A stretch of 64,000 bases of DNA from Leifsonia sp. Root227 (GTDB lineage: Bacteria > Actinomycetota > Actinomycetes > Actinomycetales > Microbacteriaceae): assembly GCF_001428745.1 (NCBI RefSeq), contig NZ_LMIO01000004.1:682001-746000 (forward strand), written 5' to 3'. Below are positions 1 to 8,059 of this stretch, piece by piece. Positions within the stretch are counted from its first letter, which is position 1. The number at the start of each line of letters is the position of its first letter. A program made the position numbers and the translations under genes. The notes beneath the pieces were generated by a model, which was given only the letters and a program-made list of their open reading frames with translations, was not told the DNA's origin and searched no databases.

Positions 1-218
1 AGCAGCCGCGCGAGCGCCTCTGCACCGCCTGCTTCACCGGGGTGTACCCGATCGAGCTCCCGGATGCGCACCACCTCGGCAAGAACCTCCTCGAACGTCC
101 GGAGGCTCCGCGCGGCGAGGGAGAGGGCGCTGCGGCAGACGGCTGCGACCCTGGACCGGACGCGGAGTTCGAGAGCGTGCTGCTGCCGTCGTACGGCGAC
201 CCTGGGCGCAAGGAGTAG
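1..218 (+). CDS. purF: Amidophosphoribosyltransferase, C-terminal end (partial)
   Basis: This is the last 71 codons of PurF, which makes 5-phosphoribosylamine from PRPP and glutamine, the first committed step of purine synthesis. The reading frame begins at base 3 and stops with TAG at 216-218. The visible tail has the segment CTACFTGVYPIELPD, typical of the PurF C-terminus, followed by an acidic tail. The gene starts upstream of the window. Identity rests on this motif and on purM starting 26 nt downstream, an order known from many actinobacteria. Confidence 0.85.
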   Translation, partial: QPRERLCTACFTGVYPIELPDAHHLGKNLLERPEAPRGEGEGAAADGCDPGPDAEFESVLLPSYGDPGRKE

Positions 219-244
219 CGGCCCACCCCCGTTACGATTGACCC

Positions 245-1366
245 GTGACCGATCAGCCAGCATCCACGTCCGCCTCATACGCCGAAGCCGGTGTCGACAC
301 CGCGGCAGGTGACCTCGCCGTCGAGCTGATGAAGGCGGCGGTGTCCCGCACCCACGGCCCCAACGTGCTGGGCGGTGTCGGCGGGTTCGCCGGGCTGTTC
401 GACGTGTCGTCGCTGAAGATGTTCGACCGCCCGCTGCTGGCCACCTCGACCGACGGCGTCGGCACCAAGGTCGCGATCGCGCAGGCCATCGACAAGCACG
501 ACACCATCGGCCAGGATCTGGTCGGCATGGTGGTCGACGACATCGTGGTGGTTGGCGCCAAGCCGCTGTTCATGACCGACTACATCGCCTGCGGAAAGGT
601 GGTGCCGTCGCGCATCGCCGACATCGTCGCCGGGATCGCCCGCGCCTGCGAAGCGACGGGCACCGCGCTCGTCGGCGGAGAGACGGCCGAGCACCCGGGA
701 CTCCTCGGGCCGGACGACTACGACGTGGCCGGCGCTGCCGTCGGCGCTGTCGAGGCCAACGCCGTGCTCGGTGCTGAACTGGTGCAGGACGGCGACGTGG
801 TCATCGCGCTCGCGTCGTCCGGGCTGCACTCCAACGGCTTCTCCCTCGTCCGTCACATCCTGGCGAAGAACAGCATCGGCTTCACCGACCACTCGGATGC
901 GTTCGGCGGCACGGTCGGAGAGGCTCTGCTGGAGCCGACCCGCCTCTACACCGCTCCGCTGCTGCGGGTCCTCGGCGAGCCGTCGCTCGGCGGCGCCGTG
1001 CACTCCCTGAGCCACGTCACCGGCGGAGGTATCGCGGCGAACCTGGCGCGCGTCCTCCCCGTCGGCTCCTGGGTGGAGGTGGACCGCGCGAGCTGGTCGC
1101 CCAGCCCGGTGTTCCGCATCCTGAGCGACCTGGCCGGCACCAGCCTGGAGTCGAGCGAGGGCACCTGGAACCTCGGCATCGGGATGCTCGCGGTCGTCGC
1201 GGCGCAGACCGCCGACCAGGTCATCAGGGCGATCGAGGACGACGGCATCCCGGCCTGGCGCGTCGGAACGGTGTCGATGGCGGAGCGCGACCTCACCGGC
1301 TTCGAGCAGGGCGCGAAGGGCGTGGACGGCGGCGCGGTGCGCCTCGTCGGCTCCTACGCGAGCTGA
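245..1366 (+). CDS. purM: Phosphoribosylformylglycinamidine cyclo-ligase (AIR synthetase)
   Basis: PurM closes the imidazole ring, converting FGAM to AIR with ATP in the cytosol. The 373-residue protein carries the PurM-family landmarks in order: STDGVGTK at about residues 68-75, MVVDDIVVVGAKPLFMTDY at about 95-113, a GGETAEHPG segment near 145 and SSGLHSNGFSL near 195, all parts of the ATP and substrate sites of the PurM/PurL superfamily. It is about 25 residues longer than E. coli PurM because of an N-terminal extension rich in Ser, Thr and Ala. The start is GTG, 26 nt after the purF stop, so the two are probably co-transcribed. Confidence 0.95.
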   Translation: MTDQPASTSASYAEAGVDTAAGDLAVELMKAAVSRTHGPNVLGGVGGFAGLFDVSSLKMFDRPLLATSTDGVGTKVAIAQAIDKHDTIGQDLVGMVVDDIVVVGAKPLFMTDYIACGKVVPSRIADIVAGIARACEATGTALVGGETAEHPGLLGPDDYDVAGAAVGAVEANAVLGAELVQDGDVVIALASSGLHSNGFSLVRHILAKNSIGFTDHSDAFGGTVGEALLEPTRLYTAPLLRVLGEPSLGGAVHSLSHVTGGGIAANLARVLPVGSWVEVDRASWSPSPVFRILSDLAGTSLESSEGTWNLGIGMLAVVAAQTADQVIRAIEDDGIPAWRVGTVSMAERDLTGFEQGAKGVDGGAVRLVGSYAS

Positions 1367-1437
1367 CCGCGCGGCGGATGGCGCGTCACCCGTTCTGGTA
1401 GACGCGGCGGTCGGCCCCCAACGGCTAGAGTTGGCGC

Positions 1438-2775
1438 GTGGCCGCCAAGTATTCCAGTATCCGAAGGATGCTCGGTGTTGCCGGACTCGTCGTCGCGGTG
1501 AGCGGCGCGGGAGTGCTCGTGCAGGCCGTCACGGCGACCTCGGCCGACGCGGCCCAGGCGACCGCGGCGCCGACCGCGAGTCCGTCGCCCACCCCGTCCG
1601 CCGGCCCCGCCGCATCCGCTGATCCCGTCGCATCCACTGTTCCCGCCGGCACGCTCACCCCCATCGTCGACTGCATCGTGGATGCGCCCATCAGCTCCTC
1701 GCTCACCGCGCGCACCGTGCTCCTCGGCTACCGCAGCACGGCGCAGGACACCGTGCGCCTCGCCGCCTCCGCCAGCGCCAACGCGATCGTCCCTGGCGCG
1801 GCGGACCGCGGTCAGCCCAGCAACTTCGAGCCGGGAGAGCACCACGCGGTCTGGTCGCTGACGCTGGACGGCCGCGCTGTCCCGTCCGCCACGTGGCGTC
1901 TCGGCGGCGCGACCGCCACTATCGACGGCGACGTCCCGTCCTGCGCGACGGTCACGACGACGGCGCTCTCCGCTCCGTCCTTCGCCGCGGCGGGTTCGAC
2001 GGTCACGCTGACCGCCGCGGTCGGCCGACTGTTCCTCTCCGCCCCCGCAGACGGAACAGTCAGCTTCTCCATCGACGGGGCCAGCCCGGTGGACGCGGCC
2101 GTCGGCGCGTTCGGCATCGCGCGTGCCGACCTCCCCGCTCCGCCGCCAGGCGACCACACCGTCACGGCCCGGTATACGCCGGCTCCTGGCGCCTCCCTCC
2201 GCGCCTCCGCCGGCTCGGCGCCCCTCACGGTGAGCACAGGGACGGGCGCGCTCGGCGTGACCGCCACCTCGCTCGCGGCCGACGGACGCACCGCGACCGT
2301 GACCGTGAGCCGCGCATCCGGAGCAGGCGGAGCGACGGTCGACTTCACGACAGCGGACGGCACCGCCATCGCCGGCGCCGATTACACCGCGACCACGGGC
2401 AGCCTCACCTTCCGCGAGGGCCAGACCACAGCCGCCATCGACGTCCAGCTGCACGCCCGGGCCGCAGGGTCGCCGGCTTCCACGTTCTTCGTGCTGCTGC
2501 AGCGCGCCACGACCACCGTGGATGCGGCCTCGGCCACGATCACGCTGCCCGCCGTCCCAGGCACCCCCTCGGGCGCCCTCGCCACCGGGGTGTCGCGCAC
2601 CGGCGGCCCAGGCGGAGACTCGCTCCTGCCTGCGCTCGACCCGACGAGCCCGGCCCCCGCCGCAGGGGCGCAGGACCTCGCGATGCTGATCGGCGCCGCC
2701 CTGCTGACGGCGGGCGGCATCCTCGGCGTCGTGGGGCTGGTGCGGTTCGGCGGGTCGCGCGAGGCGCGCTTCTGA
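1438..2775 (+). CDS. Secreted, membrane-anchored Calx-beta / Ig-like surface protein
   Basis: This 445-residue protein appears to be exported and held at the cell surface; its binding partner is unknown. An N-terminal signal peptide (basic MAAKYSSIRR, then a hydrophobic stretch ending near Ala39) is followed by a low-complexity Ala/Pro/Ser/Thr linker. Residues about 165-270 look like a bacterial Ig-like repeat (GSTVTLTA, PADGTVSFSIDG, GDHTVTARYTP). Residues about 275-365 match a Calx-beta domain (VDFTTADGTAIAGADYT, LTFREGQTT). A C-terminal hydrophobic helix followed by a basic tail (RFGGSREARF) resembles a membrane stop-transfer anchor; no LPXTG is seen. The start is GTG. It is not functionally linked to the purine genes upstream. 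Confidence 0.75.
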   Translation: MAAKYSSIRRMLGVAGLVVAVSGAGVLVQAVTATSADAAQATAAPTASPSPTPSAGPAASADPVASTVPAGTLTPIVDCIVDAPISSSLTARTVLLGYRSTAQDTVRLAASASANAIVPGAADRGQPSNFEPGEHHAVWSLTLDGRAVPSATWRLGGATATIDGDVPSCATVTTTALSAPSFAAAGSTVTLTAAVGRLFLSAPADGTVSFSIDGASPVDAAVGAFGIARADLPAPPPGDHTVTARYTPAPGASLRASAGSAPLTVSTGTGALGVTATSLAADGRTATVTVSRASGAGGATVDFTTADGTAIAGADYTATTGSLTFREGQTTAAIDVQLHARAAGSPASTFFVLLQRATTTVDAASATITLPAVPGTPSGALATGVSRTGGPGGDSLLPALDPTSPAPAAGAQDLAMLIGAALLTAGGILGVVGLVRFGGSREARF

Positions 2776-2926
2776 CGGTTCGGCCGAGCCCGGGAGGGCG
2801 GAGCGCGATTCGAGTCCGCTGCTTCGACGCTGTGACGGCGTCCGCTGGGCTACCCCTCCGGCCGCTCCTGCGCCTTCCAGCACGCGGACAACGACCCGGC
2901 GCCGTGGTTGCGACGGACCGCGGACA

Positions 2927-2960
2927 TTGCCTTGAATATAGCTACAGCTATAATTGACGC
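2927..2960 (+). promoter_or_regulatory. Leaderless promoter with overlapping inverted-repeat operator of the XRE gene
   Basis: A TATAAT -10 box lies at 2949-2954, six bases before the ATG at 2961, so transcription should begin at or very near the start codon. TTGCCT at 2927-2932 fits as a -35 with 16 bp spacing. The perfect inverted repeat TATAGCT-AC-AGCTATA (2937-2952) overlaps the -10 box, as expected for autorepression by the HTH protein it precedes. Binding is inferred. Confidence 0.65.
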
Positions 2961-3539
2961 ATGACTGATCTGATCCGCACGACGCGCGCACAGCTCGGAC
3001 TGACCGGCCACGAGCTGGGCGAGCGCTTGGGTGTCACGGCCGGGGCGGTCTCCCAGATGGAGAGATCCGAGCGCGAAGGCCGGATCCAGCTCGACACTCT
3101 TCGGCGCGCTCTCCGAGCAATGGATCGTCAGCTCGTCGTCGACCAGGCTGTGGAATCGCCGTACTCGCGCTATGCCCCTGCCAGGGTCACGGATTCGGTG
3201 GCGGAAGCTCTCGCCGACGGAGACACCGCCTTCGCGTTGAGGCTGATCACACAGGCCGCGAAGATGGTCGCGCAGCATCCGGAGGCGCTGACGGACCGAG
3301 AGTTGAACGCCCGGCCGTCGCAGCTCTCCGATCCTCGATGGGAGCAGTTCCTCCGCGCCATGTACGAGGATGCGCTGCCGGAGGACCGCCGACCCTCCTG
3401 GACGAAGCCGCAAAAGCTTCCCCGTCGCTGGTATGTCTCTCAGTTCGACTCTCTCCGTCAACGCGCCAGGGAGACGACGCCCCAGAGGCTGCGTGATCTC
3501 AACATCTACATCGACGAGCGCTCACTGAGTCGCGCATGA
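2961..3539 (+). CDS. XRE-family HTH antitoxin-like regulator
   Basis: The 192-residue protein starts with an XRE/Cro helix-turn-helix (about residues 4-55: TRAQLGLTGHELGERLGVTA, then GAVSQMERSER). The rest is a helical region of unrecognised fold that probably contacts the partner. The neighbouring gene overlaps its stop codon by 4 bases and encodes the N-terminal part of a nucleotidyltransferase of the kind found in type II/IV toxin-antitoxin pairs, so the expected role is antitoxin and autorepressor. The inverted repeat over its promoter supports autoregulation. Because the partner is broken, this may now be an orphan antitoxin. The ATG start fits the leaderless promoter. Confidence 0.7.
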   Translation: MTDLIRTTRAQLGLTGHELGERLGVTAGAVSQMERSEREGRIQLDTLRRALRAMDRQLVVDQAVESPYSRYAPARVTDSVAEALADGDTAFALRLITQAAKMVAQHPEALTDRELNARPSQLSDPRWEQFLRAMYEDALPEDRRPSWTKPQKLPRRWYVSQFDSLRQRARETTPQRLRDLNIYIDERSLSRA

Positions 3540-3929
3540 GGCGTCGCGACGAGAATGAACTCGACCGCGCCCAGGTCGCCGAGTTGCTGGATGAACTGAC
3601 CAGACGACTGAGCGAGCGTGGTGTCACGGGGCACATCCGGATCGTCGGTGGCGCGGCGATGGCGCTCCGCTACGGAGGCGACGACGCCGTCCGAGTGACG
3701 ACCGACATCGATGCCGTCTACCTGCCGCGCCCCGATGTCGACGCGGTGATAGCGGAGATGGCAGCGGAGCGGAATCTGCCTGGTTCGCATCACCGACGCG
3801 GAAACCCTGGTGGACATCGCATACCGGGTCTACGGCGAGGATTCGATCGCTCTCCCCGACGGCCGCGAGTCGTATCTTCTGCTCGCCGCCGACCTCTTTC
3901 CCGTGACAAATGTCACCCGCCATCCCTGA
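3536..3929 (+). pseudogene. Broken DUF6036-like nucleotidyltransferase toxin gene
   Basis: The frame opened at 3536 (ATGA overlap with the upstream gene) encodes a recognisable nucleotidyltransferase core: IRIVGGAAMALRYGG followed by VRVTTDIDAVYLP, with the GG and DxD-type TDID residues. After about residue 82 the frame turns into Arg/Pro/His-rich nonsense. A different frame (from about 3780) continues as ITDAETLVDIAYRVYGEDS and LPDGRESYLLLAADLF, which reads like the natural C-terminal end of such a protein, and stops at 3927-3929. The gene therefore carries a frameshift and appears to lack a middle segment. It is judged a decayed toxin; sequencing error alone would not explain the short total length. 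Confidence 0.7.
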
Positions 3930-3974
3930 CATCCGCTCTGCGCGACCGCGTTTTCGCCCCGCCAGGCTGAGAGG

Positions 3975-4970
3975 GTGAATCAGACACCAGCCATCCAGCT
4001 CACCGACCTGCGGAAGTCATTCGGCTCGTTGCAGGCCGTCAACGGCGTCAGCCTCAGCATCGCGCCTGGCGAGGTCGTCGCACTGCTCGGCCCGAACGGC
4101 GCGGGGAAGTCGACCACCATAGATCTCGCGCTCGGGCTCGCGCATCCGACCTCCGGCACCGCCGCCCTGTTCGGCGAAAATCCGCGGGCGGCGATCGAGG
4201 CAGGGCGCGTCGGCGCGATGCTGCAGGGCGGGGCTCTCCTGCCGACCCTCACCGTCGCGCAGTCCGTCGCCCTCGTCGCCGCAGCGCACAAGCATCCGCT
4301 GAGCGTCGAGGAGGCCCTCGAACGCGCACGGTGCACCGAGATCGCCAAGCAGAGGGTCAGCAAGCTGTCCGGCGGGCAGATGCAGCGGGCGCGGTTCGCG
4401 GTCGCCGTCGTCTCGAACCCGGACCTGCTGTTCCTCGACGAGCCGACCGCCGCCATGGACGTGGAGGCGAGGCGCACCTTCTGGCAGTCGATGCGCGAGT
4501 TCACCGACGAGGGCCGCACGGTCGTGTTCGCCACCCACTACCTCGATGAGGCCGACACGTACGCCGACCGCATCGTGATGCTGTCCAAGGGGATCGTGGT
4601 GGCGGACGGCACACCCAACGAGGTCAAGGCCGTCGTCTCCGGCAGGCGCATCCGCGCATCCATCGACTTCGCCTGGACGGACGACGCACGGGATGCGCTC
4701 AGCCGCCTCCCCGGCGTCCGCTCGCTCGACCACCGTGCAGGGCAGGTCGCCATCGTCAGCGACGACTCCGATGCCACCCTGCGCGCGCTCCTCGCCGCCC
4801 ACACCGACGTGCACGACATCGAGGTGACGGCGCACACCATGGACGACGCCTTCCTCGCCCTCACAGAAGGGGCGGCAGGCGGCGCATCCACCGACACCGC
4901 AGCCGCCGCCGACACCGCAGACACCGCAGCCGCCTCAGACACCACCATCACGAACGGAGCACTCCGATGA
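3975..4970 (+). CDS. ABC transporter ATP-binding protein (ABC-2 exporter type)
   Basis: This 331-residue cytoplasmic ATPase powers the ABC-2 permease encoded next. Walker A GPNGAGKST lies near residue 40, the signature LSGGQMQRA near 132, Walker B LLFLDEPTAAMD near 152-163, and the switch His is in FATHYLDEAD. Residues about 230-295 form the accessory C-terminal domain usual in CcmA/NatA-like ATPases. The tail is low complexity (repeats of DTAAAADTAD type) and may be disordered. The start is GTG; the stop overlaps the permease start by 4 nt (ATGA). Followed by a two-component system, the set resembles DesKR- or BceRS-type export modules; the substrate cannot be told. Confidence 0.9.
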   Translation: MNQTPAIQLTDLRKSFGSLQAVNGVSLSIAPGEVVALLGPNGAGKSTTIDLALGLAHPTSGTAALFGENPRAAIEAGRVGAMLQGGALLPTLTVAQSVALVAAAHKHPLSVEEALERARCTEIAKQRVSKLSGGQMQRARFAVAVVSNPDLLFLDEPTAAMDVEARRTFWQSMREFTDEGRTVVFATHYLDEADTYADRIVMLSKGIVVADGTPNEVKAVVSGRRIRASIDFAWTDDARDALSRLPGVRSLDHRAGQVAIVSDDSDATLRALLAAHTDVHDIEVTAHTMDDAFLALTEGAAGGASTDTAAAADTADTAAASDTTITNGALR

Positions 4971-5710
4971 GCATCGCCTACCTAGGGCTGGAATCCTTCC
5001 GCCAGCTCAAGAACGCCCGCTCGATGATCTTCACCCTGGCCGTCCCGCTGATCATGCTGGTCGCCTTCGGCGGCAGCTTCGGCGGCAGCGGGCAGGTCGA
5101 TCCCGTCACCAAACTGCCGTGGATCGTCGTCACGACCATCCAGGTGGCCAGCTACGGCGGGATGATGGCGGCGCTGTCCCAGGCGTTCAACATCGTCACG
5201 GAGCGCTCCATCGGCTGGAACAGGCAGCTGCGCATCACACCGCTGACCGGCACCGGCTATCTGGTCTCGAAAGTGATCACGGCCATGCTGATGGCTCTGG
5301 TGTCGATCGTCGTGATCTTCACCGTGTCCGAACTGCTGTTCCACCCGCCGCTCGCGTTCGGGAACTGGCTCACTGCCGGACTCGGCATCTGGTGCGGGGT
5401 GATCCCGTTCGCGCTGCTCGGCATCCTGATCGGGCAGTTCGCCAAGCCGGAGTTCGCGCAGCCGCTGTTCATGGCGGTGTTCATGGGCATGGCCGTGCTC
5501 GGCGGCCTGTGGGTGCCGCTGCAGATCTTCCCGGCCTGGGTCGCGAACGTGGCGCAGATCGTGCCGTCGTACTGGCTCAACCGGATCGGCCAGATGGGTG
5601 CTCACCAGAGCGGCGACGTCCTGACTCCGGCGCTCGTGCTGGCCGGGTGGACGATCGTGCTCGGCGCGTTCATCATCTGGAGGTACCGGCGGGATGCTTC
5701 GCGCAGCTGA
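4967..5710 (+). CDS. ABC-2 type transporter permease
   Basis: The 247-residue membrane protein has about six hydrophobic segments, with an N-terminal helix around residues 18-35 and others around 55-75, 103-125, 135-160, 165-190 and 220-240, as in ABC2_membrane family permeases that work as dimers with a NatA-like ATPase. It overlaps the ATPase gene by 4 nt, indicating translational coupling. The histidine kinase gene downstream begins about 20 nt after its stop, so the four genes 3975-7606 probably form one operon. Confidence 0.88.
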   Translation: MSIAYLGLESFRQLKNARSMIFTLAVPLIMLVAFGGSFGGSGQVDPVTKLPWIVVTTIQVASYGGMMAALSQAFNIVTERSIGWNRQLRITPLTGTGYLVSKVITAMLMALVSIVVIFTVSELLFHPPLAFGNWLTAGLGIWCGVIPFALLGILIGQFAKPEFAQPLFMAVFMGMAVLGGLWVPLQIFPAWVANVAQIVPSYWLNRIGQMGAHQSGDVLTPALVLAGWTIVLGAFIIWRYRRDASRS

Positions 5711-5729
5711 CGGCGCGCGGCCTAGGCTG

Positions 5730-6995
5730 GTGAGCGTGCAGAGCACAGAGAACGGTCGGCCGCTGGGCGTCGTCCCACGCCTCACCCACATGTCGGCCCG
5801 CCGCTGGTACCCCGGCGCCGTCGTCGGCCTGCTCTACCAGATCTCCGTCCTGATCGGTCTGTGGTCGTCGGCCGGCGCGCTCGCCACGAAGGTGACGGCC
5901 ACCGCCGTCCTGATCGTCGTCTACCTCGGCTTCCTGCTCCTGCCGCCGCTGCTCTGGTGGGAGCGGGAGTCGGTGCGCGTCACGGGCATCGCGGTGTACT
6001 TCGCGTTCACCTGCCTGCTGTTCCCGTTCATCGGGGTGGCGACGACGTGGACCTGGGTCTACGTGGCCTGCGCGGCGGGGATGCTCCTGCGCAGCACGCG
6101 GACCGCCATCGTGATCATCGCGGCCATCGGTGTCGGCCAGCTGATCGCGATCGCCATCGACGGGTCGTTCGACGACAACTGGTTCATCGCACTCGTGACG
6201 GTGTCGATCGGCGTGATGATGGCCGCGTTCTCCCGCCAGATCGAGTCGCTGCGGGCGCTGCGGCAGGCGCAGGGCGAGATCGCCAGGCTGGCCGTGATCG
6301 AGGAGCGTGCCCGATTCTCCCGCGACATGCACGACGTCCTCGGCCACTCTCTCACCGTCGTGACGGTGAAGTCGGAGCTGGCCCGCCGCCTGGTCGGCAT
6401 CGACCCTGCGAAGGCGGAGGACGAGATCGCCGACATCGAACGACTCAGCCGCTCCGCCCTCGCCGACCTGCGCGCCGCGGTCGCAGGCTACCGCGAGATG
6501 AGCCTGTCGACAGAGCTCGCTGCGGCTCAGGCGGCGCTCGCAGCAGCGGACATCGAAGCGCACCTGCCCCGCAACGGCGACGGTGTGGACCCCGAGCTGC
6601 GGGAACTGTTCGGCTGGGTGCTGCGAGAGGGCGTCACCAACGTGATCAGGCACTCCGGCTCGCGCAACTGCTGGGTGACCGTGACGAGCGACATGCTGCA
6701 GATCGACGACGACGGCCGGGGGATGGCCGCGGTCGGCGCTGTGGGCATCGTCGGTCTCGGTAGGGGCGGCGGCGTCGGAGCAGGGGACAGCCGGACCACG
6801 GAGCCGGCCCGCGGCGCAGCGAACGGCCGGGGCACCGGAGACGGAGGCCCGTTCGCGGACACCGCTCTTACCAGGGCACGCGGCAACGGCCTCGACGGCC
6901 TGATCGCCCGCGCCCGCGAGGTCGGAGCGCGGGTGCTCGTCAGCGCGAGCCCCCGTGGCGGGGTGCGTCTCACGGTGCGGAAGGCGGACGCGTGA
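5730..6995 (+). CDS. DesK/LiaS-like sensor histidine kinase
   Basis: This membrane sensor kinase has several predicted transmembrane helices in the first 170 residues, a HisKA_3 dimerisation region with the phosphorylatable His in RDMHDVLGHSLTVV, and an ATPase domain with the N-box region (REGVTNVIRHS) and DDDGRGM. An unusual insertion of about 50 residues rich in Gly, Ala and Arg sits between DDDGRGM and the following GNGLDGLIARA, where the ATP lid should be. Start choice is uncertain: GTG at 5730 is used here because it clears the upstream permease; GTG 5736 and ATG 5790 are alternatives. It overlaps the response regulator by 4 nt, so the two form a pair. Confidence 0.87.
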   Translation: MSVQSTENGRPLGVVPRLTHMSARRWYPGAVVGLLYQISVLIGLWSSAGALATKVTATAVLIVVYLGFLLLPPLLWWERESVRVTGIAVYFAFTCLLFPFIGVATTWTWVYVACAAGMLLRSTRTAIVIIAAIGVGQLIAIAIDGSFDDNWFIALVTVSIGVMMAAFSRQIESLRALRQAQGEIARLAVIEERARFSRDMHDVLGHSLTVVTVKSELARRLVGIDPAKAEDEIADIERLSRSALADLRAAVAGYREMSLSTELAAAQAALAAADIEAHLPRNGDGVDPELRELFGWVLREGVTNVIRHSGSRNCWVTVTSDMLQIDDDGRGMAAVGAVGIVGLGRGGGVGAGDSRTTEPARGAANGRGTGDGGPFADTALTRARGNGLDGLIARAREVGARVLVSASPRGGVRLTVRKADA

Positions 6996-7606
6996 CCGAC
7001 CCCATCCGGCTGCTGCTGGCCGACGACCAGGCGCTCGTGCGCGGCGCCCTCGCGGCCCTCCTCGATCTCGAACCGGACCTGACGGTCGTCGCCCAGGTGG
7101 GACGCGGCGACGACGTGGTGGATGCGGCCAGAGCCTCCTCAGCGCAGGTCGCGCTCCTCGACGTCGAGATGCCGGGCATGGACGGCATCCAGGCCGCAGC
7201 GGCGCTGCGCTCCGAGTTCCCATCCTGCCGTTCGCTGATCGTCACGACGTTCGGACGGCCCGGCTACCTGCGGAGGGCGATGGAGGCGGGCGCATCGGGG
7301 TTCGTGGTCAAGGACACCCCGTCAGGGCAGCTCGCGGATGCGGTGCGCAGAGTGGCGCAGGGGCTGCGGGTCGTCGACCCGACGCTCGCCGCGGAATCGC
7401 TCGCATCAGGGACGTCGCCTCTCACACCGCGGGAGACCGAGGTGCTCTCGGTCGCCGGGCGCGGAGGAAGCATCACGGACATCGCCAGAGAGCTGCACCT
7501 CAGCGAGGGCACGGTGCGCAACCACCTGTCGAGCGCGATCGGCAAGACGGGAGCGCGCAACCGCTCGGAGGCGGCGACGATCGCCGCATCGCAGGGCTGG
7601 CTCTGA
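6992..7606 (+). CDS. NarL/LuxR-type response regulator
   Basis: The 204-residue regulator has a receiver domain (acidic DD at residues 10-11, phospho-acceptor Asp in ALLDVEMPGMDG near residue 54, Lys in FVVKDTPSG near 107) and a C-terminal LuxR-type HTH (LTPRETEVLSVAGRG, then ITDIARELHLSEGTVRNHLS). It is the cognate partner of the kinase encoded directly upstream (GTGA overlap) and probably controls the adjacent ABC exporter, as is usual for such four-gene modules. The target promoter was not identified. Confidence 0.92.
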   Translation: MTDPIRLLLADDQALVRGALAALLDLEPDLTVVAQVGRGDDVVDAARASSAQVALLDVEMPGMDGIQAAAALRSEFPSCRSLIVTTFGRPGYLRRAMEAGASGFVVKDTPSGQLADAVRRVAQGLRVVDPTLAAESLASGTSPLTPRETEVLSVAGRGGSITDIARELHLSEGTVRNHLSSAIGKTGARNRSEAATIAASQGWL

Positions 7607-7709
7607 CCGGATCAGGCGGCTGGGCGCGCGCGAAAACGCCTCGACCCGACAGCTTCAGCGACAGCGTGAGCGTCAGGCGTGCAACAGGAACCGAGTGCCG
7701 GAAGAAGCG

Positions 7710-7913
7710 TCAAGCGCGCTTCGGCGTCTCCTCGTCCTCGTAGTCGTCCTTGTAGCCCTCCGGCTCGTAGTCCGCCCACTTCTCGTACTGCTCGTCGTTG
7801 TGAGAATGCCCCGTCAGCTCACGTTCGAGCGCGTCGTAGTTCACGTTCGGGCTGAAAGACTTCAGCTCGCGCGCGATCTTGGTGTGCTTTGCCTTTTGAC
7901 GGCCGCGCCCCAT
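7710..7913 (-). CDS. DUF3073 family protein
   Basis: This 67-residue hydrophilic protein begins MGRGRQKAKHTKIARELKS and ends with an acidic stretch (YKDDYEDEE), which matches the small DUF3073 family restricted to actinobacteria. No enzymatic motif is present and the function is unknown. In several actinobacteria the gene lies next to purF-purM; here it is on the opposite strand and about 6.3 kb away, with a surface protein, a broken toxin-antitoxin pair and an ABC/two-component operon between. It reads convergently with the response regulator gene. Confidence 0.88.
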   Translation of the reverse strand: MGRGRQKAKHTKIARELKSFSPNVNYDALERELTGHSHNDEQYEKWADYEPEGYKDDYEDEETPKRA

Positions 7914-7937
7914 GCGTGACCCCCTTACGGTGCCAGG

Positions 7938-7999
7938 CCGGGTGGGAGATGAGCCACCCGGGAATCCGAACAGGAACAGTGAAAACTAGCGTCTAGTTT
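7938..7999 (-). promoter_or_regulatory. Inverted repeats in the upstream region of the DUF3073 gene
   Basis: Two inverted repeats precede the DUF3073 start on the minus strand. CCGGGTGG/CCACCCGG with an 8-nt loop (7938-7961) would form a stable hairpin about 25 nt before the ATG. AAACTAG-CGT-CTAGTTT (7983-7999) is a 7-3-7 repeat further out, AT-rich and thus a candidate promoter or operator element. Whether they act on this gene or the divergent oxidoreductase gene is not known. Confidence 0.4.
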
Positions 8000-8059
8000 A
8001 GCATGTGGGACCTGAGTGCCCCTTAGTTTGCGCACAGCGAGACATGATGGGATTGGCGC

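Noticed and set aside
1354..2991. Long reverse-strand open frame across the surface-protein gene
   Set aside because: Low-complexity Arg/Gly translation; the plus-strand frame has a signal peptide, Calx-beta domain and anchor.
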